In this document: positions 1 to 11,039 of the stretch, one piece after another | How positions within the stretch are numbered: position 1 is the stretch's first letter | How the letters are laid out: every line of letters begins with the position of its first letter | DNA from: Hepsetus odoe | Lineage: Eukaryota > Chordata > Actinopteri > Characiformes > Hepsetidae | Length of the DNA: 64,000 bases | Assembly (NCBI GenBank): GCA_017165825.1 | Contig: CM029376.1 | Coordinates: 18,082,833-18,146,832, forward strand | Direction of reading: 5' to 3' | Program-made: the position numbers and the translations under genes | Notes under the pieces: model-generated | Told to the model about the DNA's origin: nothing | What the model saw: the letters and a program-made list of their open reading frames with translations, nothing else | The model's database searches: none

Positions 1-735
1 CATTCATTCCAAAGATCCTCTTGGTCCATTTAGGCACCCTTTCTTTGTGTTTAGTTGTAACATATAGATGTGTTGGGAAAATTCGGTTCAGAATAGCGTC
101 TTTCCTGAACTCTTGAATTTTATTAACTTAATGTGTAAATTGATTGTGTCCCCAGGTATTTCTCATCGGAAGAATATATGGCAGCAAGAAACTAAATAAT
201 ACAGCTACAGACCAAAAATGCACAGTGTTTACGAAAATATATTTTATTATATCAAAAGATAGGAATCCATATATATTAACATGAATTCATCATATGTTTT
301 AATAAATACAGTAAATATCATTTTTCTAATGGGTTAATATTTCAGATTTGATAGAGGTTATTGCTTTTAATATATATGTTGATTTTTTTTTCTAGTAGAA
401 GATAGTAGTATTAATTCCTCTTCTAAAGCTTTGAGAAAATGTTCATATAGAAATTGAAATTCAGTGTCAGTCTATGAGCATTAAAAACAGAATTCCATTT
501 ATTTTTAGAGGCATTTTATATGTATAGTTCTGCTGCCATCTAGTGTTTGTGGGGATTTAGTGCTTGAGCATTAGGATGCTGTGTAGCTGAGTCTGCTGCT
601 AAGTTACATTCTGGGCAATTCATAAGCCATCATAAAATAGTGTGTCGTTTATAAATTTAGTGGAAAAACAAAAGAAACAAAGGCAGTATTGTCGTTCATT
701 ATTTTGAAATGATTATATTTCAAGATTAAATGTCA
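1..735. other. AT-rich non-coding sequence, no feature seen
   Basis: No exon, tRNA-like box or recognised transposon is visible. The sequence is AT-rich with short A and T runs. It could be intergenic or intronic. Confidence 0.5.
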
Positions 736-760
736 TGTCTACAATGCACAGGTAGAAGTG

Positions 761-797
761 AAATGAAGTTGAAAGTGACAACCCTTGTCATTGCGAG
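761..797 (-). mobile_element. SINE family A, 3' tail fragment
   Basis: Read on the minus strand, this short piece gives the end of the fish tRNA-derived SINE seen in full at 1890-2143: cgcaatgacaagggttgtca followed by a tttcac-type tail. Only the last ~37 bases remain, with no tRNA-like head. The match to the 1890 copy is nearly exact in this part. Confidence 0.6.
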
Positions 798-1229
798 GCA
801 ACCTACTGGAACCCTCAGCCCTCCGAGGCTTAGTCCCTTTCTACTAGGTCACAGCTGGCCCATGTCTCAGCCTCTATTATCAGCTTCCTTGATGACATTT
901 AATCGTTTCTGTTATCCATTTTCTAATTCCAGAGAAAGTCACTCATGGAGCAACTTGGGGTTAAGGATCTTGTTCAGGAACCCAATGGTGCTTGAACCAC
1001 CTCTTCATTAACAGTTGAGCATCCAACCATTTTGAAGGTACAACAGGTTTAATCAGGTGTTATTTAATCTTTAATCTTTACCCTGAATATAAGCAATTAG
1101 CTTAGTGCTCTTAGTGACTCTGTAAAGATGACATCATGTATTTTTATACCATCTCACACCAAATATCAGACGCACTGGCTTACAATGGTTCTTAAAGTTT
1201 ATGAACCTTTCAGATGTTTCTGTCTTTCT

Positions 1230-1860
1230 TCATAAAAATGATGCAGACAATCCAGAAGACTATTGGAAGAGCCTTTTATGGATGAATGAGTAGAATTGTT
1301 GGGTTTAAATGAGAAGCATCAAGTTTGGAGAAAGAAAAACAATGTGTTCCTGCTCAAGGATCTTATCCTTCTGGCAAATGTTGGTGGGAGTATAATGGTT
1401 TGGGCCTGTTGTCCTGCCATTAGTGATGGAACAATAAATTCTGAATTACACCAGCAATGTTTTTACATTTTTTAAATATTAGGACACTCTCAAGCAAAAG
1501 TGGTTTATGTAGCGAGAGAATGACCTTAAGTTCACAAGTTTTTCCAGCAAATAATTGTTAAAAAAGAATGTGGAAAAAAAAGTGAATGTTTTGGAATGGC
1601 CAAGTCAAAGTCCAGACCTTAATTGAATAGAAATGTTGGAATAGCATGAAGCAAGTACTCTGTGAGGAAAAGAACTGAGCCGTTCTCTAAGAAGGACTAA
1701 AATTCCTAAAAGCTGATGTGTAGCATTGATCAACAGTTCATAGGAAATCTTTATTTTTAACTATTGCTGGCAAGGGGGTCACACCAGATACTTTACATAG
1801 TTTGGTATCCCAGATATTTTAAGATTTTACTCAATAAATAAACGACCAAGTTGTGATATA
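1230..1860 (+). mobile_element. Tc1-like transposon remnant, transposase broken
   Basis: Decayed copy of a Tc1/mariner-superfamily element of the fish type. The plus strand keeps the order of the transposase gene: a block around 1245-1330 corresponding to the DNA-binding to first-catalytic-Asp part, a block around 1385-1440 for the segment with the second Asp (VWAC/GTINSE-like words), and 1590-1640 encoding a degraded WPSQSPDLN motif near the third catalytic residue. After it comes the 3' end typical of this family (gggggtcacaccagatac near 1775, then a caataaataaacgaccaa stretch near 1832). Many stops and frameshifts exclude an active protein. Family recognition is from memory of fish Tc1 elements; the 5' limit is uncertain and the 5' repeat is not recognisable. 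Confidence 0.8.
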
Positions 1861-1861
1861 G

Positions 1862-1886
1862 TTTATGTGATATATAATCACATAAA
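1862..1886. repeat. Short inverted repeat next to SINE insertion
   Basis: Two perfect 10-base arms (tttatgtgat and atcacataaa) around a 5-base loop, ending four bases before the SINE head. It lies at the end of the Tc1-like remnant and may be part of its terminal region or chance AT-rich sequence. Confidence 0.5.
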
Positions 1887-1889
1887 ATC

Positions 1890-2143
1890 ACGGGGCAGCG
1901 GTGGCCTAGTGGTTAGGGAGTTGCCCTGCATCGGAAGATTGTGGGTTCGATTCCCTCACCAGTAGGTTGCCCTGAGGTACCCTTGAGCAAAGTACCGTCC
2001 CCGTCACTGCTGCCCGGGCGCTTTCAATAGGTGCCCACCGCTGCACGGTGTTTGCATGGGTTAAATGCAGAGGTACAATTTCGTTGTGGTTCGTTGTGGA
2101 TGCTGTGAACTCGCAATGACAAGGGTTGTCACTTTCACTTTCA
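1890..2143 (+). mobile_element. tRNA-derived SINE, family A, full length
   Basis: Non-autonomous retroposon with an RNA polymerase III promoter derived from a tRNA. The head starts with ggggcagcggtgg; the A box tggcctagtgg is at 1902-1912 and the B box ggttcgattcc at 1944-1954, both matching the tRNA consensus. The body contains the family words ccagtaggttgccctgaggt, gtaccgtccccgtcactgct, gggttaaatgcagagg and the end caatgacaagggttgtcact followed by ttcact repeats. Seven further copies or fragments of the family are in this window (761, 33318, 34692, 40399, 41458, 45347, 50279), so it can serve as the local reference. It sits at the 3' side of the Tc1-like remnant, so it probably arrived later. 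Confidence 0.9.
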
Positions 2144-2979
2144 TCTATTCAATTTACTTACCTACAGACTATGAGCTTAAACTGTTTGTTAGATACAAAG
2201 CCATGAAGTGTCACATTAATGTTCATATTTATAAAAAACAATGTTATCCCTGTGAATGCCTGAAGGATTATTAATGTAACCAGGTTACAGATTAGGTTTT
2301 GGATGTGGATGATTCTCTGAGCTCTGCAGTGCTACAGAAGGAGCAGTAACAGGAACCTGACACATGATGGCGTGCTTGTAAAAACAGAGACGTTTTGCAG
2401 TTCACTAAATACAGCAGTGGGACTGGGAAGGAATTGGTTTTCATACATTTAGGTAAATGGAGCTTTGGTTTTTTCATATATAATGTATCTTTTTTATGAT
2501 AGTAAGTCAAAGAGACTCTTAGCTGAAGCCACTCAAAAGTTGACGTTTGGAAACAGCAGAGGAAGTTTTAATCTGTCCTGCCAAATTCAGCTGCATTATA
2601 AGTCTACCAGAGAACACATGGTTTTAAATCAATTTTCATTAAATCCACACTCATCTTCATAAATGTATGAAAAACATGCTGTTAACATTAAGGATTTCAA
2701 GTGAAGAATAAACGACACACCAACAAAAAAACATAACCAAGTGATTCAGCCACCATACATCCTAAATAATGACCCTTACTATTTAAAATGTTTGGTGAAT
2801 TGAAATGAGGTGAAATTTCAAATGAATTGAAATGTGAGTACGACTCACGGAAAACTGCACGGAAAAGTGGACAGTTAGTCTATTGAAACCTTAAATGTAA
2901 TTTCCATTAAAGTGAATGAATTCAGTCCTGAATTGCTGGACATATGAGAGAAAGATAAAATCATCTTTAAAACAAAAGC
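2144..2979. other. Non-coding sequence, no feature seen
   Basis: No splice-bounded open frame, SINE box or transposon word is recognised. Short reading frames on both strands here have no family resemblance. Confidence 0.5.
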
Positions 2980-3365
2980 GTCACAGTTATTGGCACCCTT
3001 GCTAATAAGTACATCATGCAATGTCCTCTACCAAACCTTCTAAGTCTACTCAATATAGAACCTCTCCACATGGACCCTCCTCTTAAGCTCACCACATGGG
3101 TTTTCAATGGGTTTAGGGCAGTAGACTGGGGTGATGATGTCACAGGCTTGATTCTGAGGTCACTGAATTATTGCATGTATTTGGATGTATGTTCTGCATC
3201 ATTGTTTTCCTAGAAAATCCAACCATATTTTTTAACAGAGGCAACCAGAATTTTATTTCAATTCTACGGCAGTCAATGATGCCATGTATCATAATAAAGG
3301 TCCCAGGGTCTTTGAAGGAAAGACAAAGTGGCAGTAGTGTTTGGAGAACACCAGATACTTAAGCT
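2980..3365 (-). mobile_element. Tc1-like transposon fragment
   Basis: Sequence such as gtcacagttattggcaccct (2980s) and the block ttatttggatgtatgttctg-like words near 3176 followed by tcattgttttcctagaaaat match the reverse strand of a Tc1-like family whose end reads 'cacaattattggcacccctg'. The transposase reading frame would be on the minus strand and is destroyed. The outer repeat on the right is not found, so this is a one-ended fragment. Confidence 0.55.
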
Positions 3366-5006
3366 TGAGGTTGATGGGAAAAAAATGTCTAGTTGTTCTT
3401 TTTTGGTGGCATCAAGTTTAACTGGGAGGGTCTTGGTGACCCCAAAACTGATCTTCTGAAATTCCTAGTGAATGCTTTACATGGAGTAGAATTTAAACAA
3501 ATGCAATACTTTACATTAATTCAAACATTGATTAGTTAACCGTTCTGAATGTCTAGTAAGAAATATGGTGTATATTAACTAAGTTTAAAAGTCTAATGGC
3601 AAACCGTGCTGTGCATTTTAACTGTTATTTTCTTGGGCTGTACTGAGTTCTAATCTACAGTAGAGGGAGCAAATATATTGAGAATACAGACTTGACAAAC
3701 CATAGCTCTGTAACTTTGTTTTGGCATTTGACACGTTTCTACTTTTCTGAAGACTTTGCCTCCTTGTTGAAACCTCACACACTGCTGTTACTGCTGTACG
3801 AAGCCTTTTTAGGGAAGCCTGTACATGAAAATCAGTGTATAGTTGCTCCATTTCTGTCTTGATGTATTGACGGCATTTTTATAAAAAAAACTTTTTATGA
3901 AAAGCTGATATTGCTAGTGACCACTGTACTGTTGATCAGCATTTATCAAGAAACAACTTGGTTTGAAAACATTTCTCATCATTATCAATAGAACTAAAGT
4001 TAATTTTAAAATGAAATGAAGTCACTGCTAAGCCTGACACGTTTGGAAAATTAATTAAAATAGCCTTAGAGTCTGGGATGGGCTCTGCATTCTGAATTTG
4101 GATTTTCCTTTGAGCGGAAAAATCGGTCTGTAGCTCGACTTAATCTCTGACCGAGAAACTGACTGAGTTGAATAAGAATGTGAAGCACTTTATATTTTTA
4201 CGTTTTCAAATCAGTTTTAGTTATATTTGGAGCTCACTCTAAAGCCATATTTCAAAGTTTGATATTTTAATTCTTTAAGAAAAATAAAAATTTTTATGTC
4301 AGTGTAATTGCTCCCCAAAAATTATACTCAAGATTTTGAGTTTCCTACTAACAAATTATGTGCTTTGATAAAAGCAGAAATAATATTATCATAAAAAATT
4401 AATTACTATGCAAAACTTCAGGACAGTCCTCTGGTTTTGTGGTCAGTGTTTGATTAGTAGTAGATATTACAATATATGAATAATTGTTAAAATATATAAT
4501 AATTGATAATTGTTTACATTTATTTTAGAGCTATAAGTTAAAACAATCACGGTAGATATATTCTATCAGTAAATTCTGTCTAAATCATTCAACCTTTAGT
4601 GTGAAAATAACCTAAAATTTACATTACTTTGTAAAAACTGATGAAAAAAAAGAGAAACTGGAGCAGATTAATGAAAATTAAAAGGCCGCTAAGAATAACA
4701 TAAAGATCTCCTTCCAGCTGGTTCTCGTCACACATAAAACTAACATCATCCCAATTTTAGTAAATCTATAATGGGCAGCTCTTTTTACTTACAGCTGCAA
4801 ACTGGACTCCACCATTTCAAACGTTTCCAGTTGTTGAAACACACTCAGTATAACTTTAGTACAACTGCTCTCTTTAATGGAACTTCATTAGAATTTTATT
4901 TTCAAAAACGAATTGTGTGTGCCATAATGAAGTTGATATACTGATTCATTTGACTATGACTATTTTTTCCTTTCTTTCTTTCTTCCTTGCTTGTTCTGTC
5001 ATCTAG
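3366..5006. other. Non-coding sequence ending in an intron 3' end
   Basis: AT-rich sequence with no recognised element. The last ~45 bases (4964-5006) are a strong polypyrimidine tract of ttt/ctt repeats ending in atctag, as expected for the 3' end of an intron in front of the candidate exon at 5007. Confidence 0.5.
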
Positions 5007-5094
5007 TTTGCGTTTTCCAGCAAAGTGAGCAAAGCCAGTTTGGTCCACATGAACTTTGGAGACATCTCCATTCATGACTTTGCTAAAGAATCCG
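5007..5094 (+). CDS. Candidate internal coding exon, protein not recognised
   Basis: The exon follows a ~40-base pyrimidine tract and an AG at 5005-5006 and ends at a consensus donor, CCG|gtaagt. A second AG at 5019-5020 could give a shorter exon (5021-5094) in the same frame. Only one of the three forward frames stays open across the whole block. It reads FAFSSKVSK, then ASLVHMNFGDISIHDFAKES, with a final G base split over the splice site (29 codons plus one base, ending in phase 1). In-frame stops lie just outside: TAG at 5004 directly before the acceptor and TAG about 13 codons into the intron. I do not recognise the family, so no function is offered. Strand and splice signals agree. The exon is isolated: no partner exon is visible in the other 63 kb, which fits a gene with very long introns. 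A pseudo-exon cannot be excluded without a protein or RNA match. Confidence 0.62.
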
Positions 5095-7165
5095 GTAAGT
5101 GTAAGTGCTGCTTTTGTTAGTGACCCCCATGAATGTTAAGGCAATATGGTCACAGCCTGGCTGAAGGTGGGGTAGGTTTGTTTTCAGACGCTTAATTCAA
5201 TTTGTCACCTCCATTCTGGGGGGCTTTGAGTGCCCTAATTTGTGTTAATGAGGGGTAATAAAGTCATCGCCCCTCACCATACTGCCAGAGGGAGGGAGAG
5301 AGAGGAGGAGGTGGGGCTCTTTCTCTCTCTTTCGTTTTACCTACACCATCCCTTCTTTGAGTCATGGCCCAAGCACACACACCGATCTGCTGTTGTGTCC
5401 TCCCCAGCGCCTGGCCTCTATTGTTCTTCTTATTAGATAGCTTTTGTTGGGTTAGTGCCATCGCCATCTGCTGTGCTGTCAGGGGCTGGGTGAGTGCGGG
5501 CAGGGGGCTTTATACAGCTCTGAGACCCTCTCCCCTCGCCCCTTGCTGGGCTACAAAAGAGCTGGCGTGTCCGCGGCTCCCTCCGGCCACCCTCACATAA
5601 GGGCCCTTTCACACTTGACGGAATTAGGGAGAGATTGATGTTCTCTGTGCTTTGGGGAATGCCACAGGAAGTACAGAGGGGTAACGGGGCGATCGGGCAC
5701 ATTCACTCACCTCAGCTGGACCACAGAGTGACCGTGGAGAAGTGTGTGTGTGTGTGTGTTTGTCTTAGTTGCTTCAATTTTTTTCTAGTCTTTTGTGCAT
5801 CTGTAATGTGTGTGTGTGTGTGCATGCGGTTCACAGATGACTGGGATTTGGAAGAGAAGGGCCAAATGATTAGCATTGCAAAGCTTCAGCAGTTATAGGC
5901 AGTGTTCATCATTGAAAACACTCTGTATCCTTTACATGTTACATTTTGAGGACTTGATAATATATTTTTTTTAACTATTTGTTGATTTAGTGCATATAAA
6001 ATAATGCAATTTGCTCTGATTCTCAAAAAGAATTGGGCTAAATCTACCATTCCAGAACCAGCACAATGATCCTGACTGAAAGTGCTTGAATGCATATTAA
6101 AGTGCTTTTAACAAAGTCTACAGTTTGGTTTGAAACTGGGCTAAGGGCAGGGCATTAATGGAATTTATTGTGAAAAGTAAGCTTAAAGAAATAGAAATGA
6201 AAAAAACACAGAAAAAACAGTTGTCAACCCCCCTCCCTCCCAGCAATGTGTCAGCTGTTACACTGGATAAACTCCCTTCAGGAAGCCTTTAGACTTGTCT
6301 AAATGTTATTGTCTAAGTTGTCAGGATGTATGCACTGAAATACAGCTTTGTTGCAGGTAGTGTGCCTGCTTCAGAAATATGTTTCAATCCCATTTCTTCT
6401 GCATCTTATGGAAAGTAATTTGGAGTGCATTTTCATTAGACTGCATGAATTGCATGAATCGTCTGTTTAACTCTGTCTACAAAAATCAATATAAAAATAT
6501 AAATATATAGATTTAAAACAAAAATGATGCACATTTTTATGGACAAAAAACGCAGTGGGATTGTGAGATTCTGTAGGTGGCAGTGTGATCTATTTCATAT
6601 CTGCACACAGATTTTGTTCACTACCAAGGAACAGCTTCAGCTAAAGTACTAAAAATGATCAGTTCAGTTCAACACTCCTGTAAGAGATGCATATCCACCA
6701 GAAAAAGAAACGAAAAGAAAAAACAGGAAAAAAAAATAAAATGAAGCTAGTGGCTAAACCTTAAATGAATTTGAATCTGCTTAGGTTATTAATATATTAC
6801 TATATAATGTGAATTCTAAAAAATAAAATTGCTATGTGTGTGGGTTTGCGTGTGGGTGGGTGTATGTGGGTGTGCGCATGCATGTGCGCGAGAGTTACAC
6901 TGTTTGGGGGGAAAAGACGGAAAAGCAGAAGCGTGCTCAGTAGCTTATTAGGGCCCTGAGTTTGTTTATTTGTTTTCTGTCATTCTTTCTCTTGTTCTCT
7001 TTTCAACCATATCAAACAGAGTGCTGTAATGGATGAGTGTAACCCCTGAATGACCCCATCCAATGAGGCGGCTCAATTCTGAACTCCCAGCATTCCTCAC
7101 TCTGCTAGCCGCAACACCGGCAGTCCACCACCTTAGAAATCAGGAGGGGGACTGCAATGGATGAC

Positions 7166-7198
<33 letters not shown>

Positions 7199-7639
7199 TA
7201 CCCATGCCACAAGAGAACAAAGGGAAGAATACCAGTGCACTACTCAAGTGCAAAATTGGTAAATTGATAATAACAGTGCAGTGCATAATGAGCTCTACTG
7301 CTCCTGATTATGGAGACTTGTGAGACAGCAGGTTATTTATCATGCAGCCTGACACTTTGCCATTTGTACTTCAGTCTGTTCAGGCAAAAAACTTCAATAT
7401 TACTGCAGCCTGTGCCTAATGCCAGATATTTGCATTTTCTTGCAGAGTGTGTCATTTACAGTCCCAAAGTTAAAGTTATACCAATGGCAAATGCAGCATC
7501 CAATACAAGAAAGGTGTTATTATATTTCCACAAAGTGTCTTACCCAGCTAAAAATGTGCAATATATTAAAATAAACAAGAACTCTCCACTCAAAAGTCTG
7601 TGAAAAGTACTGCGTAGACTTGCAAGTTTGCAGCTAATG
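5095..7639. other. Probable intron; GC-richer block and short GT repeats
   Basis: Starts with the donor of the candidate exon. About 5280-5700 is richer in G and C and less repetitive than the surroundings, with a short purine run (5285-5310). Short GT repeats occur at 5743-5760 and 5806-5822, GT-rich sequence at 6835-6890, and a pure (GT)n at 7166-7192. Another complex block is at about 7015-7150. No second exon with matching phase was found. Confidence 0.45.
7166..7192. repeat. (GT)n microsatellite
   Basis: About 13 uninterrupted GT units. Confidence 0.95.
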
Positions 7640-7800
7640 ATTTGGATGACTCATAACTCTTCTGGAACAATGCCCTTTGTTGGTGAAACCAGGTGAACGG
7701 TTTAATAATTATTATACTTGTACTAAGTGTTACGCATCCCAAGAACTTCACACCTACAGTGAAGTATGAAGGTGGGAGCACAATGACATGATGCTCTTTT
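7640..7800 (+). mobile_element. Tc1-like transposon fragment
   Basis: The words ttctggaacaatgccctttg (7658) and tggtgaaacc correspond to the second-catalytic-Asp region of fish Tc1 transposases. The later block acagtgaagtatgaaggtgg (7758) and gagcacaatgacatgatgct match the usual 'gtgaagcatggtggtgggag ... atgatgtgggc' part. About 60 expected bases between them are altered. No ends are seen. It is a small internal piece with no reading frame. Confidence 0.55.
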
Positions 7801-8685
7801 ATATTTAACCTATGCACACAGCACAGCAGTGGGAAGCCATATATCCAGGACCCGTAGTGTTGGGAGGTGGTACCATGCTCTTAGGCAAAAGACTGTCCAA
7901 GACTCAAACCCATGGTACCAAACCATTAGATCACCAAAACCCCCATATATGCATTTATGTGTTTATAATCTTATTTGTTTGTTTGCTTGTTGATCATTTG
8001 AGCATTTCTTTCATCACATAATAATAAATCCCCCTGATTTATTAGATTGCGGGTGCTAATGCTTGTGGGTGCTTGTGTGTCTGTGTCAAGGTACACCTCT
8101 GTTCTTTATGTGCACCATATATGATCACTCCTAGGCTGTTTAACTCTTTGGAGATTCCCCATAACCCTTCAAAGACCAGCAGGTTCCTGTTACAGCAGGA
8201 AGTTGGGCAAATGTGGTGGGAACACAGGCAGCTCTCATGACTGGTTCCTCATGTCCCATAAAAATTACACAGGCATGGCATGGCATTTCACAGGTTAAAG
8301 ATTCCCAAAAACCACCATTTTCCTAAATTTCCTTATCTGTCACTGGTAGATCTAGCATAAATATCAGTGGATAAGGGGGTTTATTTGACTGAGAACCCTG
8401 TAGTACCTGCACGACAGAATACAATTTTACAAAAGTTTTAAGTGTATTTTGCCAGACAGGAAAAGTCATAAAGTGTCAGGCTAAAAGAATGACATTTAGG
8501 GTGTTGTTAGTGCTGTCAAGTGTGAAAATGGGGGAAATTTGACCCAAGCAAGTTAATTGCTTCAGCCAACTTAAAAAAGAAGAATTAAAAACAATTTAAG
8601 ATTTAAGAAAGAAGAACATTTAAAACATTTTGTTAATGTTTAGTTTTTACAGGTTTAAAGATTGATTTTCAAGAGAGGAAAATGA
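7801..8685. other. Non-coding sequence, no feature seen
   Basis: No exon or recognisable repeat. Ordinary AT-rich sequence. Confidence 0.45.
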
Positions 8686-8702
8686 GTGTGTGTGTGTGTA
8701 TA

Positions 8703-8775
<73 letters not shown>
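8686..8775. repeat. (GT)n(TA)n compound microsatellite
   Basis: Seven GT units followed by about 75 bases of nearly pure TA with two interruptions. The Tc1-derived element at 8776 begins directly at its right end. Confidence 0.95.
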
Positions 8776-8777
<2 letters not shown>

Positions 8778-9272
8778 TCTTTGTCACAAAGGTTTCAGGC
8801 AGGTGTAAAAAATACTTGTAAACAAAGATACTTTCAGAAATATAAATAAGATTGTTTATTTTTATCAATTTACAAATGCAAAAGTGGTAGACAAAGAAAA
8901 ATCTCAAATCATATGGTACACTTGCACAAAAAGTCAGGATTCTGTAGGATTACTCTAATTAGGTGTATGATCAACCCACTTTTACCAAACAGGTGCTTTG
9001 ATCATCAATGTCACCACGGAGGTTGAAACACCACAGTCATATTCAGTTCAACCACCAGCCGAGTTCCTTCAAAAACTGTGTGCAGGAAGTGTGCCTGGAA
9101 AACTGATGCTGTTTTGAAGGCCAGGGTGGTCACACAAATATTGATTTGATTTAGATTTCTCTTTTTGTTCATTTACTGCCATTTGTTGACTGATGAAAAT
9201 AAATGATTTTGCACTTCCATTTGAAAGCATTCTTAGTTGACAACATTTTTTCACCTAAAACATTACACAGTA
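8776..9272 (+). mobile_element. Internally deleted Tc1-like element, family with AGGCAGGTG ends
   Basis: The left end carries ggtttcaggcaggtgtaaaa and the right end tttttcacctaaaacattac followed by acagta, forms of the fish Tc1 terminal sequence 'actgtgcaaaagttttaggcaggtg'. Inside is gtacacttgcacaaaaagtc and, toward the 3' end, gagttccttcaaaaactgtg and gatgctgttttgaaggccag, which come from the last part of the transposase gene. Most of the transposase is missing; the join lies near 9042. The same join is seen in the copy at 62020-62555, so both probably derive from one shortened, non-autonomous parent. The element sits at the edge of a (TA)n tract, as expected for Tc1 elements, which insert at TA. 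Confidence 0.85.
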
Positions 9273-9299
9273 TATTGTGTGTTATTATTGTGTATTATT

Positions 9300-9301
<2 letters not shown>

Positions 9302-9333
<32 letters not shown>
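9302..9333. repeat. (TG)n(TA)n microsatellite
   Basis: About ten TG units followed by six TA units, 30 bases to the right of the Tc1-derived element. Confidence 0.9.
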
Positions 9334-9334
<1 letters not shown>

Positions 9335-9989
9335 AATATATAACCTCAAAATCACATTTTATTTATTGTTTATTATAAATCTTATTTATTTAATAAATTA
9401 TATATTTTTAACTTTTGGTATATTTAATGTGGTCATGGTTAGTTCATGTTAAGACATTGTTGTAAATTGGAAGGATACCAGGCACTTTAGAAATTATAAA
9501 AAAATAACGAAAAGAATTGTTATAAATGTTTTCACAGACTTTTATTCATATTTGAAGATGTATTAAATGTGTTTTAAAGAGAACAAATTGTATTTGTTCT
9601 ATGATGATATTCCTACGTTTTTTAAAGCACTTGTACAGTTTAGTTTTAATTGCTATTTGTTTTATTTATTCTATACTCTTGGCGCATCATCTCTTCCTAG
9701 GTATGAAAAATATCACCATTAGCTCCATTTGCCTTTTGGATAAATGATCAGACAGACTGACATCCCAGGGCTGCCGGTCTCAATGCTTCACAAAACGAAT
9801 CTCCTGTACACATTCCTGCGCGTGCATTAAATATACCTCATGCTTCTTTTCATGCAGTATTTCCCCCTTTCAGATTCTCCCCAAAAATTCACAGAATGTG
9901 CCTCAGACAACGTCCAACAACAAATGTTCATTAAAAGTATTATTATAGCTGCAAACGTTTGGGCTAGAATTAGGAATGGTGAATTACTT
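9334..9989. other. Non-coding sequence; complex block at 9700-9830
   Basis: Very AT-rich up to about 9690. From 9700 to 9830 the composition is more even (cagggctgccggtctcaatg, cctgcgcgtgcattaaat), which could mark a regulatory element, but no alignment is available. Confidence 0.35.
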
Positions 9990-10135
9990 ATGGAAGAGTT
10001 GTGGACAGCCTTAGTAGCCTCAAAGTCAAACTTCATTAACTTCTCTGGCTTCAGTCTTGTGCACAAACTGTTGTGTTCATGGCGTGGGTGAAAAAGCATA
10101 GTGTTGGCAGCAATACTGGGAGGAGGTTCACTATT
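9990..10135 (-). pseudogene. Possible hAT transposase C-terminal fragment
   Basis: On the minus strand, a reading frame of about 48 residues runs PPPSIAANTML, a short gap, then TRLKPEKLMKFDFEA. The spacing of PSxxxxxxLF and RLxPEKLxxLxF resembles the dimerisation region at the end of hAT-family transposases. The hallmark RxFS is altered, no terminal repeats or target duplications are seen, and the flanks show no other transposase part. It could be chance; a profile search against hAT_C would settle it. Confidence 0.3.
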
Positions 10136-10684
10136 ACCAGCATCCAGCGGCGCACCAAAGAAATACATCGAACAGCACAATGCTGGACTTAGGAATCATA
10201 TATTAAGTGGATAATTTTACGTTTGTGAAGCCAAATATTTCATTTTCAAGGAAAAGCACCGGTGCTCAATCATGTCAGGAACTTAAAATTCAGCCAAATA
10301 CACAGGAAAGCAGAAAGAAAAATCATTCAGTAGAGACCACAGCAATTACTTGGTAATATCCTGCTCCTGTAATTGATTGTTGAATAAATACACAAAACCT
10401 CAAGTCTAGTTTTAGTCCAGTGAGTGAATTTCATAGGTATGCAACATTTTACCAAAGCAGACTATGAATTGTCCAGCATTAATATTCTAGACCTGTTTTA
10501 AAAAACAGATAACTACTTTTGAAAGACTAGACCACTTGTAGTTACATATTTAGAAGGAAAAAAATGAAAGACTTATTATTTGAATAACAAGTAAGAAGAT
10601 TTTGTATGGTATGTTATTATACATTTATATTAATGTATAATAATAATAATATAACAGTAATGATAAGAAAAGGAGTAAGAATAC

Positions 10685-10685
<1 letters not shown>
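10136..10685. other. Non-coding sequence, no feature seen
   Basis: AT-rich, without recognisable elements. Confidence 0.45.

Positions 10686-10717
<32 letters not shown>
10686..10717. repeat. (TAA)n microsatellite
   Basis: About ten TAA units, preceded by shorter TAA runs at 10633-10650. Confidence 0.95.
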
Positions 10718-10719
<2 letters not shown>

Positions 10720-10900
10720 ATTGCAATATTTTTGCTTTTTTTATGTTGTTCAGGGTTTTTTTTCTGAGTTATGTAAATTGTAATAAACCTCAGGCTCACT
10801 GCACCAAAACATACACACACACACTCACACACACATTTCATCCTGGCCCATATTAGGAAAAAAAAGGGAAAAATGCCTGCAGGCACATTACTCCCATACA

Positions 10901-10903
<3 letters not shown>

Positions 10904-10947
<44 letters not shown>

Positions 10948-10960
10948 CCCCCCCCCCCCC
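10904..10960. repeat. (CT)n tract followed by a run of 14 C
   Basis: Twenty CT units (10904-10944), then gt, then 14 consecutive C (10947-10960). A short (CA)n is at 10813-10834. Such a pure polypyrimidine tract can form triplex DNA and often varies in length. Confidence 0.95.
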
Positions 10961-11039
10961 ACACTCTCCAGGCCTTGGCGCACCGCTGCTTTTTCAGGGT
11001 TGAAATAAGCGCTAGCGCTGAACCATGCTGCACCCCCTC

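Noticed and set aside
1902..1960. tRNA gene
   Set aside because: A and B boxes are present but belong to a SINE head; no cloverleaf or terminator, and the unit recurs with the SINE body at several places. The same applies to 29689, 33046 and 33318.
5264..5702. Promoter or first exon in the GC-richer block
   Set aside because: No CpG island, TATA/initiator arrangement or donor with an open frame; it lies downstream of the candidate exon donor.
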